Shown here in pieces: positions 53,440 through 63,122 of a DNA stretch of 64,000 nt. Source of the DNA: CALKAL01 sp051846895 (GTDB taxonomy: Bacteria; Bacillota; Bacilli; Bacillales; Alkalibacillaceae); contig JBPYCQ010000013.1 of assembly GCA_051846895.1 (NCBI GenBank), positions 1 to 64,000 on the forward strand, written 5' to 3'. The notes beneath the pieces were generated by a model. The model had not been told where the DNA came from and did no database searches. It saw nothing but the letters and a program-made list of their open reading frames with translations. Position 1 is the first letter of the stretch, and every line of letters starts with the position of its first letter. The translations under genes were made by a program, and so were the position numbers.

Positions 53440-53859
53440 TTATTTTTTAGCTTTAGGTCTTTTCGCTCCATACTTAGAACGACCTTGCATACGACCTTCA
53501 ACACCTGCTGTATCAAGCGCACCACGAACAATATGGTAACGAACACCTGGTAAGTCTTTTACACGACCACCACGGATTAACACAACACTGTGCTCTTGAA
53601 GGTTATGACCAATACCTGGGATATAAGCCGTTACTTCAATTTGGTTAGATAAACGCACACGCGCGTATTTACGTAAAGCTGAGTTTGGCTTTTTAGGAGT
53701 CATAGTTGCAACACGTGTACATACACCACGTTTTTGTGGAGATGCGTTATCAGTAAATCTCTTCTTAAATGAGTTGAATCCTTTGTTTAATGCTGGAGAG
53801 TCTGATTTTTTAGTTTTAGATTTACGTCCTTTACGAACTAATTGGTTAATTGTAGGCAT
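53440..53859 (-). CDS. rpsL: 30S ribosomal protein S12
   Basis: S12 of 139 residues, decoding centre. MPTINQLVRKGRKSK starts at 53859 after GGAGG; the frame to 53925 is leader. The streptomycin-relevant sites TPKKPNSALRK and RGGRVKDLPGVRYH are wild-type. It is preceded by a terminator and a small stem. Confidence 0.98.
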   Translation of the reverse strand: MPTINQLVRKGRKSKTKKSDSPALNKGFNSFKKRFTDNASPQKRGVCTRVATMTPKKPNSALRKYARVRLSNQIEVTAYIPGIGHNLQEHSVVLIRGGRVKDLPGVRYHIVRGALDTAGVEGRMQGRSKYGAKRPKAKK

Positions 53860-53923
53860 GTATTTTTCCTCCCTTCTTATCACGTTTTGTAATCCCACAC
53901 ATCCAGGTGGTTCATAATTAGGC

Positions 53924-53966
53924 AAAAAAACAAACTTGATACACGATAACTCGCGTATAAGTTTTT
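53924..53966 (-). terminator. Terminator or attenuator between the L7Ae-like gene and rpsL
   Basis: Minus strand: ACTT-TACGCG pairs with CGTGTA-AAGT (one bulge, one wobble) and is followed by TTTGTTTTTTT. It starts at the stop of the L7Ae-like gene, so rpsL expression needs readthrough or a promoter further downstream. Confidence 0.7.
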
Positions 53967-54216
53967 ATCGCTTTATTGCCACTGCCGCCGCACCGACTTC
54001 AATGCCGCTAGCTTTACCTAGTTTTTTCTGTGAATCGACATAGGTAATTGGAATACCAAGTTCATCGGCTAAGCGTAGCACTTTATCAGTTATACGTCGC
54101 TCTGCATTTTCTGCAATCACGACTTCGAGTACCTCTCCACTTTTCATGGATTTAAGTACTTGTTTAGCTCCTATAACTAAGCTTGAATTAGCCTGTGCTA
54201 CTTTTTCATAAGACAT
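53965..54216 (-). CDS. L7Ae-family ribosomal/K-turn RNA-binding protein
   Basis: Protein of 83 residues, orthologue of B. subtilis YbxF (RplGB), which binds kink-turn RNA. NSSLVIGAKQVLKSMKSG, VVIAENAERRITDKVL and LGIPITYVDSQKKLGKASG are the L7Ae/L30e patterns; the end GVEVGAAAVAIKR type tail is kept (EVGAAAVAIKR). It lies between rpoC and rpsL, behind its own promoter. Confidence 0.93.
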   Translation of the reverse strand: MSYEKVAQANSSLVIGAKQVLKSMKSGEVLEVVIAENAERRITDKVLRLADELGIPITYVDSQKKLGKASGIEVGAAAVAIKR

Positions 54217-54249
54217 TCAATCATCCTCCAAAGTAACAAGGTTATATGA

Positions 54250-54319
54250 AGCACCTTGAATATAGTATCACTCACAATATTATGTTGTCAATGATATTTT
54301 TTCAAAAATTCAAGGTGCT
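54250..54319 (-). promoter_or_regulatory. Promoter of the str region, enclosed by a 12-bp inverted repeat
   Basis: Minus strand promoter TTGACA (54286-54291), 18 bp, TACTAT (54262-54267). It sits in the 46-bp interior of a perfect inverted repeat: AGCACCTTGAAT (54250-54261) and ATTCAAGGTGCT (54308-54319). In rpoC readthrough RNA the arms would pair; in RNA from the promoter only one arm is present. Confidence 0.75.
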
Positions 54320-54329
54320 ACAACCTTTT

Positions 54330-57300
54330 TTAGATTTCTGATACAACTTCTTCTTGATTTTCTTCTTCGATTACTTCTGGTTCATCAGTTTCAGCTTCCA
54401 AGACACGATATTTAGCTAATCCAGTTCCTGCTGGTACTAGTTTACCAATAATAACGTTCTCTTTTAGGCCAACAAGCTCATCATATTTCCCTTTAATCGC
54501 TGCATCTGTAAGAACTCTTGTTGTTTCTTGGAAAGATGCGGCTGACAGGAATGAATCTGTTTCTAGTGATGCCTTAGTAATTCCGAGAATAACAGGTTTT
54601 GCAATTGCTGGCTGTAAACCATTAAGTAATACTTCTCGGTTTGCTTCACTGAACTGATTGACATCTAACAGTGAGCCTGGCAGAACATCTGTATCTCCAG
54701 ATTCAATGACACGAACTTTTCGTAGCATCTGTCTTACCATTACTTCTATGTGTTTATCACTAATTTCAACACCTTGCATGCGATAAACCTTTTGAACTTC
54801 TTTTAAAATATATTCCTGAACGCCTTGTAATCCTTGAACCTTAATTAATTCTTTCGGATCAATAGAACCTTCTGTTAATGATTGACCAGCATACACTTCA
54901 TCACCAACTTCAACTTTCATTCTAGCACTGTAAAGAGTTGTGTAAGTGCGCTGTTCAACTTCTCCTTGAACAATGATTTCTTTTTTATCTTTTAAATCAT
55001 TGATTTCAAGAACGGTTCCTTCTATTTCACTAATGACTGCTTGACCTTTAGGGTTACGAGCTTCAAATAATTCTTGAATACGTGGCAAACCTTGTGTAAT
55101 GTCGTCTCCAGCAACTCCACCTGTATGGAACGTACGCATTGTTAACTGTGTACCTGGTTCACCAATTGATTGAGCAGCAATGATTCCAACCGCTTCACCC
55201 ACATCAACTTTATCACCAGTTGCAAGGTTTCGACCATAACATTTAACACAAGCACCGTGTTTCGTATTACATGTGAATACTGAACGGATGAAAACTGATT
55301 CTATACCAGCTTCAACGATTTGTTTTGCAAGATCTTCAGTAATCAGTTCGTTTCGTTTTACAATGACTTCGTCGGTTTCAGGGTGTTTTACAACACGGAA
55401 TGCTGTACGACCAACCAAACGGTCATACAAAGGCACAATCTCTTCGTTGCCTTCACGGAGTGTGCTAACTTCTAAGCCGCGGTCTGTTCCACAATCTTGT
55501 TCGCGAATAATTACATCTTGAGCGACATCAACTAGACGACGAGTTAAGTAACCTGAGTCTGCCGTCTTAAGTGCTGTATCTGCAAGTCCTTTACGAGCAC
55601 CGTGTGTTGAAATAAAGTACTCTAAAACTGTCAACCCTTCGCGGAAGCTAGATTTAATCGGCAGTTCGATAATTCGGCCTGCTGGGTTTGCCATAAGTCC
55701 GCGCATACCCGCTAACTGCGTAAAGTTAGATGCGTTACCACGAGCTCCCGAGTCACTCATCATATAAATCGGGTTGTACGGATCTAATGAATCCATTAGT
55801 TTATCTTGGATATGGTCTTTAGCTTCAGTCCATATCGCGATCACTCGATCATATCTTTCCTCTTCAGTAATTAAACCTCTGCGGAATTGCTTTAATACTT
55901 TATCTACTTTTTCTTGCGCTTCTTCTAAAATGACTTGTTTTTCAGGTAAAACTACGATATCTGATACCCCAATTGTAATACCTGCTCTTGTAGAATAGTT
56001 AAATCCTAGATCTTTCATACGGTCAAGCATTTTAGATGTCTCAGAAATTTTATAGTGTTTGAAAACTTCAGCGATAATGTCACCTAAAATACCTTTTCTA
56101 AATGGTTTAATAAGATCTCGGGTTTCAAGTTCTTCTTTTAGGTTAACATTTGGTTCGACAAAGTATTTATCTGGCGTCATAACTTCTAAGTTAAAAGTTG
56201 TTGGTTCATTCATGAACGGGAATGTCTCTGGTAAAATTTGATTAAAAATAATTTTACCAACTGTTGTCACTAACAACTTATTATTTTGCTCTTCTGTAAA
56301 TCTCGGGTTGTTTAATGAAGATGCTTTTATAGCAATTCGACTATGAAGATGGACATAGCCATTTTCGTAGGCGATGACTGCTTCGTGAGGGCTAGCAAAT
56401 ATTCTACCTTCACCTAATGCACCTTTTCTTTCAAGCGTTAAATAATAGTTACCTAAAACCATATCTTGAGACGGCGTAACAACAGGTTTTCCGTCTTTAG
56501 GGTTTAGAATGTTTTGAGCTGCCAACATTAGAATACGTGCTTCAGCCTGTGCTTCAGGTGAAAGCGGAACGTGTACAGCCATTTGGTCACCGTCAAAGTC
56601 TGCGTTATATGCTGTACAAACAAGTGGGTGTAATCTAATGGCACGTCCTTCCACTAGTTTAGGTTCAAATGCTTGAATCCCTAAACGGTGAAGCGTTGGT
56701 GCACGGTTAAGTAGAACTGGGTGCTCCTTAATGACATCTTCTAAAACATCCCAAATTTCTGGTCTTAAACGTTCAATGCTTCGTTTAGCCGATTTAATAT
56801 TATGTGCTAAACCACGGTTCACTAATTCACGCATGACAAACGGCTTGAATAATTCAATCGCCATCTCTTTAGGAAGTCCACATTGATACATTTTTAAGTT
56901 AGGTCCTACAACGATTACCGAACGACCAGAGTAATCAACACGTTTTCCTAGTAAGTTTTGACGGAATCGGCCTTGTTTACCTTTTAGCATATGTGATAAT
57001 GATTTTAAAGGACGATTTCCCGGCCCTGTTACTGGGCGACCGCGACGACCATTATCAATTAATGCGTCTACAGATTCTTGTAGCATTCGTTTTTCGTTTT
57101 GCACAATAATCGATGGAGCGCCTAAATCTAATAGTCGTTTTAATCTGTTATTACGGTTTATGACACGGCGATATAAATCGTTTAAATCAGACGTAGCAAA
57201 CCGCCCGCCATCTAATTGCACCATAGGTCTTAACTCAGGCGGGATAACCGGTAAAACGTCTAACACCATCCAATCTGGTTGGTTACCGGAGTGGCGGAAC

Positions 57301-57944
57301 GACTCTAACACTTCTAGACGTTTAATCGCACGTGTTCGGCGCTGGCCTTGCGCAGTTTTAAGTTCCTCTTTTAAATCTGCAACTTCTTTTTCCAGATCAA
57401 CGTCTTGCAGAAGCTTACGTATCGCCTCAGCGCCCATTTGCGCTTTAAAAGAGCTACCATACTTATCGTAATAAGCACGATATTCTTTTTCAGTTAGTAA
57501 CTGTTTTTTCTCTAACGGTGTATCACCTGGGTCTGTCACAACGTAAGAAGCAAAGTAAATCACTTCTTCTAGAGCTCTTGGAGATAAATCTAATACAAGA
57601 CCCATCCGACTTGGGATTCCTTTAAAATACCAAATGTGAGAAACCGGGGCAGCAAGTTCTATGTGCCCCATACGCTCACGACGTACTTTTGCTTTCGTTA
57701 CTTCAACCCCACAACGATCACAGACTACACCTTTATAGCGAACGCGTTTATATTTCCCACAATGACATTCCCAGTCTTTAGTAGGTCCAAAAATTCTCTC
57801 ACAAAACAAACCGTCTTTTTCAGGTTTCAATGTACGATAGTTAATAGTTTCAGGTTTTTTCACTTCACCAAAGGACCACGAACGAATTTTATCAGGCGAA
57901 GCTAAACCAATTTTCATATACTCAAATTTATTGACATCGATCAA
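54330..57944 (-). CDS. rpoC: RNA polymerase beta' subunit
   Basis: Beta' of 1204 residues (1199 in B. subtilis). The start is TTG at 57944: IDVNKFEYMKIGLASPDKI. The N-terminal zinc site is CHCGKYKRVRYKGVVCDRC, the catalytic Mg site NADFDGDQMAVH, and the trigger-loop and bridge-helix regions (MSDSGARGNASNFTQLAG) are intact; the second zinc site has CNTKHGACVKCYG. It ends with an acidic tail of Glu and Val residues. Part of rpoBC; 52 bp after rpoB. Confidence 0.99.
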   Translation of the reverse strand: MIDVNKFEYMKIGLASPDKIRSWSFGEVKKPETINYRTLKPEKDGLFCERIFGPTKDWECHCGKYKRVRYKGVVCDRCGVEVTKAKVRRERMGHIELAAPVSHIWYFKGIPSRMGLVLDLSPRALEEVIYFASYVVTDPGDTPLEKKQLLTEKEYRAYYDKYGSSFKAQMGAEAIRKLLQDVDLEKEVADLKEELKTAQGQRRTRAIKRLEVLESFRHSGNQPDWMVLDVLPVIPPELRPMVQLDGGRFATSDLNDLYRRVINRNNRLKRLLDLGAPSIIVQNEKRMLQESVDALIDNGRRGRPVTGPGNRPLKSLSHMLKGKQGRFRQNLLGKRVDYSGRSVIVVGPNLKMYQCGLPKEMAIELFKPFVMRELVNRGLAHNIKSAKRSIERLRPEIWDVLEDVIKEHPVLLNRAPTLHRLGIQAFEPKLVEGRAIRLHPLVCTAYNADFDGDQMAVHVPLSPEAQAEARILMLAAQNILNPKDGKPVVTPSQDMVLGNYYLTLERKGALGEGRIFASPHEAVIAYENGYVHLHSRIAIKASSLNNPRFTEEQNNKLLVTTVGKIIFNQILPETFPFMNEPTTFNLEVMTPDKYFVEPNVNLKEELETRDLIKPFRKGILGDIIAEVFKHYKISETSKMLDRMKDLGFNYSTRAGITIGVSDIVVLPEKQVILEEAQEKVDKVLKQFRRGLITEEERYDRVIAIWTEAKDHIQDKLMDSLDPYNPIYMMSDSGARGNASNFTQLAGMRGLMANPAGRIIELPIKSSFREGLTVLEYFISTHGARKGLADTALKTADSGYLTRRLVDVAQDVIIREQDCGTDRGLEVSTLREGNEEIVPLYDRLVGRTAFRVVKHPETDEVIVKRNELITEDLAKQIVEAGIESVFIRSVFTCNTKHGACVKCYGRNLATGDKVDVGEAVGIIAAQSIGEPGTQLTMRTFHTGGVAGDDITQGLPRIQELFEARNPKGQAVISEIEGTVLEINDLKDKKEIIVQGEVEQRTYTTLYSARMKVEVGDEVYAGQSLTEGSIDPKELIKVQGLQGVQEYILKEVQKVYRMQGVEISDKHIEVMVRQMLRKVRVIESGDTDVLPGSLLDVNQFSEANREVLLNGLQPAIAKPVILGITKASLETDSFLSAASFQETTRVLTDAAIKGKYDELVGLKENVIIGKLVPAGTGLAKYRVLEAETDEPEVIEEENQEEVVSEI

Positions 57945-57996
57945 GGGGCCTACCTCCCTTATTTTTTCAACGAATTAGAAACATCATGTAGTAACA

Positions 57997-60900
57997 CTAC
58001 TCATTCGTCACTTCATCTTGTTCAACTGAAACGTTTAATTGATCTGAAGCTTGATCATCTTCTTCTAAATCTCTCATATCAATTTCATCTCGGTCTTGAG
58101 TTAGCATTTTTACGTCCATTCCAAGACTTTGTAACTCTTTAATTAACACACGGAATGATTCAGGAACTCCGGCTTCAGGTAGATTCTCACCCTTAACAAT
58201 CGCTTCATACGTCTTAACACGGCCAATCACGTCATCTGATTTAACGGTTAAGATTTCTTGCAATGTATGAGCAGCACCATATGCTTCAAGCGCCCAAACT
58301 TCCATCTCACCAAAGCGCTGTCCACCAAATTGCGCTTTACCGCCTAATGGTTGCTGAGTTACTAATGAGTATGGCCCTGTAGAACGAGCGTGTAGTTTGT
58401 CATCTACCATATGCTCAAGTTTAATCATATACATAACACCGACAGAGACGCGGTTATCAAATGGCGAACCTGTGCGGCCATCGTAGAGAACCGTTTTACC
58501 ATCGCGTGGTAAACCAGCCTCAAGCATCGTCTCCCAAACATCATCTTCAGTTGCTCCATCAAATACAGGAGATGCAACGTGAATACCCATTTCTCTAGCT
58601 GCCATTCCTAGATGAAGTTCTAATACTTGACCGATATTCATACGTGAAGGGACACCTAGTGGGTTTAACATAACATCAACTGGTGTTCCATCTGGTAAGA
58701 ACGGCATATCCTCTTCAGGTAAAATACGAGAAATAACACCTTTGTTACCATGACGACCTGCCATTTTATCCCCTTCAGAAATTTTACGCTTCTGTACGAT
58801 GTAAACACGTACTAATTTGTTCACACCTGGTGATAGTTCGTCACCATCTTCACGGTTGAAAATTTTAACATCTAAAATGATGCCGCCACCGCCGTGCGGT
58901 ACACGTAATGACGTGTCTCTTACTTCTCTAGCTTTTTCACCAAAAATCGCGTGAAGCAATCTCTCTTCAGCTGATAGTTCAGTCATCCCTTTTGGTGTTA
59001 CTTTTCCAACTAAAATATCTCCATCAGATACTTCAGCACCTACTCGAATAATACCATTTTCATCTAAGTTTTTAAGCGCGTCTTCCCCAACGTTAGGAAT
59101 ATCACGCGTAATTTCTTCTGGACCTAGTTTAGTATCACGAGCTTCAGATTCAAATTCTTCAATATGAATAGATGTAAAAACATCGTCCTTAACTAATCGT
59201 TCGCTCATAATAATGGCGTCTTCATAGTTATAACCTTCCCAAGTCATGAAAGCGACTAACGCGTTTCGACCTAATGCGAGTTCTCCTTTATCCATTGAAG
59301 GACCATCAGCAAGGATTTCTCCTTTAGCAACCCGATCGCCTTTTTTAACAATTGGTGTTTGGTTATAACAAGTTCCTTGGTTTGAGCGCACGAATTTAGA
59401 TAGTCGATAACGATCAACATCACCTTCGACTTCTTTACCATCCACTTCCGCAATACGGCGAACATGGACTTCTTTAGCCTCAACCTTTTCAACGATTCCA
59501 TCGTGCTTACAAATAACAGCAGCACCGGAGTCTTTACCAGAAACATATTCCATTCCTGTTCCAACAAAAGGTGCTTCAGGTTTAATGAGAGGCACAGCTT
59601 GACGTTGCATGTTCGCACCCATTAATGCACGGTTAGAGTCATCATTTTCTAAAAACGGGATACACGCTGTTGCTGCAGAAACTACTTGCTTAGGGGATAC
59701 GTCCATATAATCAACTTGATCACGCGGAACAACAGTGTTCTCCCCACGAAAACGAGCTATAACTTCTTCATCTGCAAATGAACCGTCGTCATTTAATATC
59801 GCGTTTGCTTGCGCAACAACATAATTATCCTCTTCGTCTGCAGTTAAGTAATCAATTTGTGCGGTCACTTTACCTGTTTCAGGATCTACACGACGATAAG
59901 GTGTTTCAATAAAACCAAATTCATTAACTTTTGCATAAGTAGACAACGAGTTAATTAGACCGATATTCGGACCTTCTGGAGTCTCAATTGGACACATGCG
60001 CCCATAGTGTGAATAGTGAACATCACGAACTTCAAATCCTGCACGTTCACGTGTCAAACCACCTGGTCCCAATGCCGATAGACGTCTTTTATGTGTAAGT
60101 TCTGCTAACGGATTTGTTTGGTACATAAATTGAGAAAGCTGTGAACTTCCGAAAAACTCTTTAATCGACGCAATAACAGGTCTAATATTAATCAATTGCT
60201 GTGGTGTAATTGACTCTGTATCTTGAATAGACATACGCTCTCTAACAACACGTTCCATTCTTGATAAGCCGATTCTAAATTGGTTTTGTAATAGTTCACC
60301 AACAGAACGCAAACGACGATTACCTAAGTGATCAATATCGTCTGTATTTCCAACTGTATATAAGATGTTAAAAAAATAACTGATTGATGAGATAATGTCA
60401 GCTGGTGTTATGTTTTTAATAGAAGAGCTAACATTAGCATTACCAATCACATTTAACGTTCTTTCTCCATCCGGATCAGTCGGGTCAAATATTTTGATTG
60501 ATTGAATTTTAATAGGTTCTTCTAATACACCGTCTTGAGGCTCAACAATTTTTTCTCCAGTTGCATGGTCTTCTAGTTCTAAATAAGGTAAAATTTTATC
60601 GAGTAAGCGACGTGTAAGTTTGTCGCCTTTACGTGCGATAACTTCACCCGTTTCTTCATTCACAATTGTCTCCGCTAAAGTTTGATTAAACAAGCGGTTT
60701 TTAATATGAAGCTTTTTATTAATCTTGTAGCGTCCAACACGTGCTAAATCGTAACGTTTTGGATCAAAGAAACGTGAGATTAATAAATTACGAGCATTTT
60801 CTGCTGTTGGTGGTTCACCTGGACGTAATCGCTCATAAATTTCTATTAACGCTTTCTCACTATCTTCCGTATTATCTTTTTCTAAAGTATTACGTAAATA

Positions 60901-61545
60901 TTCGTTATCTCCAATAAGATCAACGATTTCATCATCAGAACTGAAGCCTAATGCACGTAATAGAACAGTAATAGGTAACTTACGCGTACGATCAATACGA
61001 ACGTGCACAACGTCTTTAGCATCTGTTTCAAACTCTAACCATGCACCACGGTTAGGAATAACAGTTGCTGTGTAACCTCTTTTACCGTTTTTATCGAACT
61101 TTTCACTAAAGTAAACACTAGGAGAACGTACGAGCTGAGAAACGATTACACGTTCCGCTCCATTAATAATGAAAGTTCCTGTATCCGTCATCAATGGGAA
61201 ATCACCCATAAAAACTTCCTGCTCTTTTACTTCTCCTGTTTCTTTGTTTAATAAACGTACCTTAACCCGTAAAGGGGCATTATACGTCACATCTCTTTCC
61301 TTTGCTTCATCTACAGGATATTTTGGTTCTCCCAAGCTATAATCTACAAATTCTAATGAGAGATTACCTGTAAAGTCTTCAATAGGAGAAATGTCTTCAA
61401 ACATTTCCTTCAAACCTTCTCTTAAGAACCAATCATAAGAAGCGGTTTGAATTTCGATTAAGTTTGGTAGTTCGTGAACTTCACTAATTCGTGCATAACT
61501 TCTTCTTTTGCGGTGCCGACCGTACTGAATTAGTTGTCCTGTCAA
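57997..61545 (-). CDS. rpoB: RNA polymerase beta subunit, Tyr at the Asp516 position
   Basis: Beta of 1182 residues from the TTG at 61545, eight bases after GAGGGG, giving TGQLIQYGRHRKRRSYARIS; the open frame begins with GTG at 61554. Conserved regions include HLGNRRLRSVGELLQNQ, GDKMAGRHGNKGVIS and QPLGGKAQFGGQRFGEME. In the rifampicin cluster the sequence is SSQLSQFMYQTNPLAELTHK: the Asp found in B. subtilis and E. coli (FMDQ, E. coli Asp516) is Tyr475, codon TAC at 60121-60123. Changes at this position, including Asp to Tyr, are classical rifampicin-resistance changes. Other cluster residues are normal. Confidence 0.99.
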   Translation of the reverse strand: MTGQLIQYGRHRKRRSYARISEVHELPNLIEIQTASYDWFLREGLKEMFEDISPIEDFTGNLSLEFVDYSLGEPKYPVDEAKERDVTYNAPLRVKVRLLNKETGEVKEQEVFMGDFPLMTDTGTFIINGAERVIVSQLVRSPSVYFSEKFDKNGKRGYTATVIPNRGAWLEFETDAKDVVHVRIDRTRKLPITVLLRALGFSSDDEIVDLIGDNEYLRNTLEKDNTEDSEKALIEIYERLRPGEPPTAENARNLLISRFFDPKRYDLARVGRYKINKKLHIKNRLFNQTLAETIVNEETGEVIARKGDKLTRRLLDKILPYLELEDHATGEKIVEPQDGVLEEPIKIQSIKIFDPTDPDGERTLNVIGNANVSSSIKNITPADIISSISYFFNILYTVGNTDDIDHLGNRRLRSVGELLQNQFRIGLSRMERVVRERMSIQDTESITPQQLINIRPVIASIKEFFGSSQLSQFMYQTNPLAELTHKRRLSALGPGGLTRERAGFEVRDVHYSHYGRMCPIETPEGPNIGLINSLSTYAKVNEFGFIETPYRRVDPETGKVTAQIDYLTADEEDNYVVAQANAILNDDGSFADEEVIARFRGENTVVPRDQVDYMDVSPKQVVSAATACIPFLENDDSNRALMGANMQRQAVPLIKPEAPFVGTGMEYVSGKDSGAAVICKHDGIVEKVEAKEVHVRRIAEVDGKEVEGDVDRYRLSKFVRSNQGTCYNQTPIVKKGDRVAKGEILADGPSMDKGELALGRNALVAFMTWEGYNYEDAIIMSERLVKDDVFTSIHIEEFESEARDTKLGPEEITRDIPNVGEDALKNLDENGIIRVGAEVSDGDILVGKVTPKGMTELSAEERLLHAIFGEKAREVRDTSLRVPHGGGGIILDVKIFNREDGDELSPGVNKLVRVYIVQKRKISEGDKMAGRHGNKGVISRILPEEDMPFLPDGTPVDVMLNPLGVPSRMNIGQVLELHLGMAAREMGIHVASPVFDGATEDDVWETMLEAGLPRDGKTVLYDGRTGSPFDNRVSVGVMYMIKLEHMVDDKLHARSTGPYSLVTQQPLGGKAQFGGQRFGEMEVWALEAYGAAHTLQEILTVKSDDVIGRVKTYEAIVKGENLPEAGVPESFRVLIKELQSLGMDVKMLTQDRDEIDMRDLEEDDQASDQLNVSVEQDEVTNE

Positions 61546-61987
61546 CTGCTTCACCCCTCAACAACCAGATTTAGTTAAAAAATGGTTTCACTTAAAAGTG
61601 AGATAAAAATAAAAACAAAAAATGGTCCGACAAAAATGCATGCCGAACTTGCTTGAATAAAATCATCTCAAGCTTTGATTATGATCACGTTCGTTATGTT
61701 ACGAACGTTGTATCTAGTTTCACTTGCCTTTTGACCGTTATGTGAGCACCTCAGAATAATAACCCCTATTCTTATTTTTTAATGCTATACTCATTTATCG
61801 GTACTAGAAAAATATTTTATACCCGATATGAAAAAAAATTAGTGAAAATCGGTAAATATATGCATATAATTGAAATAAAATAGACTAAAACATTACGATT
61901 TCAAAAGTGTTTAAAAATATTTTAAAAAAGTTCTTGACAAGCATAAGCATATATTGGCATTTTTTAATATTACCATACCAGTAAGGC
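61546..61987. other. 442-bp gap between ybxB and rpoB (rpoB leader)
   Basis: No gene found. The rpoB side holds leader stems on the minus strand: ACGTTCGT/ACGAACGT (near 61688-61709) and GCTTGA/TCAAGC (near 61650-61675). The far side is very AT-rich. A weak promoter pair TTGAAA, 16 bp, TATTTT on the minus strand (about 61877-61904) is possible, but I do not trust it. Confidence 0.5.
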
Positions 61988-62593
61988 TCAGTCAAACTTT
62001 TTGGCACGGATAACAAAGTATCCTTTATCCCTCTTTACAATTTCAGCATTCCCAAAACATTCTTCCACTTTCTTCTTAAGCGATGGAGCACCTTGTTTTT
62101 TCTGTACTACAACCCAGAACTCCCCATCAACCTTTAACTGTTCATAACTGTCATCAACAATTTGATGGACAAGCTGTTTTCCTGCACGAAAGGGTGGATT
62201 AGTAATAATCGCAGCAAATGTTTTGTCTTTAACTTCTCTTAATCCATCGCTCTGATAAATCTTTATGTTATTTAGATCATTTTCAACAGCATTTAATTTT
62301 GCTAATTGAATAGCGCGTTCATTGATATCAATCATATAAACCGTTCTTGTCTGATAAAGTTTTGCTAAAGTGATACCAATTGGTCCATATCCGCATCCAA
62401 CATCTAGTAAATCACCACTAACATCAGGCTCTTGAAATTGATTTATTAAAACAGAGGTTCCGTAATCTAGTTGAGTTTTTGAGAATACACCTTCGTCCGT
62501 ATGAAAAGTTAATGGTAACGATTGAATAGTTACACTAAACTGTGAAGGGTTGCTTTGACTTGTGGGACTTTGAGAATAATAGTGGTCATTCAT
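61988..62593 (-). CDS. RsmC-like class I SAM-dependent methyltransferase (YbxB type)
   Basis: Protein of 201 residues between rplL and rpoB, the place of B. subtilis YbxB. The SAM-binding motif LLDVGCGYGPIGI (about 61-73), acidic VYMIDINERAI and the catalytic-type motif IITNPPFRAGK are present, the last typical of N2-guanine or N6-adenine methyltransferases. The N-terminus has the family HYYSQ start and TDEGVFSKTQLDYGT. The RsmC relation suggests 16S rRNA as substrate, but this is inference. Confidence 0.9.
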   Translation of the reverse strand: MNDHYYSQSPTSQSNPSQFSVTIQSLPLTFHTDEGVFSKTQLDYGTSVLINQFQEPDVSGDLLDVGCGYGPIGITLAKLYQTRTVYMIDINERAIQLAKLNAVENDLNNIKIYQSDGLREVKDKTFAAIITNPPFRAGKQLVHQIVDDSYEQLKVDGEFWVVVQKKQGAPSLKKKVEECFGNAEIVKRDKGYFVIRAKKFD

Positions 62594-62662
62594 ATTTTGA
62601 CACCTCTTAGCAAAAAGGATAGAATTTACTCTCTTTTTGGGGTTGTAAAGTTGGGAATAAAC

Positions 62663-62692
62663 ATAAGCTCGCCGATTTTTCAGCGAGCTTAT
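62663..62692 (-). terminator. Probable terminator after rplL
   Basis: A perfect 10-bp stem ATAAGCTCGC/GCGAGCTTAT with a 10-nt loop, 21 bp after the rplL stop; only a weak T-run (GTTTATT) follows on the minus strand, so partial readthrough into ybxB and rpoB is likely. Confidence 0.65.
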
Positions 62693-62713
62693 CTATTATT
62701 ATGACTCAAAAAA

Positions 62714-63079
62714 TTATTTTAATTCTACTTTAGCGCCAGCTTCTTCAAGTTTAGCTTTCATTTCTTCAGCTTCTTCTTTAGCTACGCCTTCTTTAATAGC
62801 TCCAGGAGCGTTATCTACTAAGTCTTTAGCATCTTTTAAGCCAAGGCCAGTGATTTCACGAACTGCTTTAACAACTTTAATCTTAGAAGCACCTGCATCT
62901 TCAAGTACTACGTCAAATTCTGTTTTCTCTTCAGCAGCGTCGCCACCAGCAGCTCCACCAGCAACTGCTACAGGAGCAGCAGCTGTTACGCCAAACTCTT
63001 CCTCAATTGCTTTTACTAAATCATTTAATTCTAAAACTGACATTTCTTTTATAGCATCAATAATTTGCTCTTTTGTCAT
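62714..63079 (-). CDS. rplL: 50S ribosomal protein L7/L12
   Basis: L7/L12 of 121 residues, the multi-copy stalk protein that recruits GTPase factors. N-terminal dimerisation part MTKEQIIDAIKEMSVLELND, an Ala/Gly-rich hinge (about 34-50) and a C-terminal domain with KVVKAVREITGLGLKDAK. Starts 43 bp after rplJ. Confidence 0.98.
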   Translation of the reverse strand: MTKEQIIDAIKEMSVLELNDLVKAIEEEFGVTAAAPVAVAGGAAGGDAAEEKTEFDVVLEDAGASKIKVVKAVREITGLGLKDAKDLVDNAPGAIKEGVAKEEAEEMKAKLEEAGAKVELK

Positions 63080-63122
63080 GATATTTTTCCTCCTTAAGAT
63101 TGTTTATCCAATAGTACGCACC

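Noticed and set aside
53440..53859. Streptomycin-resistance change in rpsL
   Set aside because: Both key Lys positions (in TPKKPNSALRK and GRVKDLPGV) are wild-type.
59271..59618. 115-residue open frame within rpoB
   Set aside because: Out-of-frame shadow of rpoB, with no ribosome binding site and an amino-acid pattern typical of a shifted frame.
61546..61987. Confident rpoB promoter or a small gene
   Set aside because: Candidate -35/-10 pairs are weak and AT-rich background makes chance matches likely; no open frame has a ribosome binding site.
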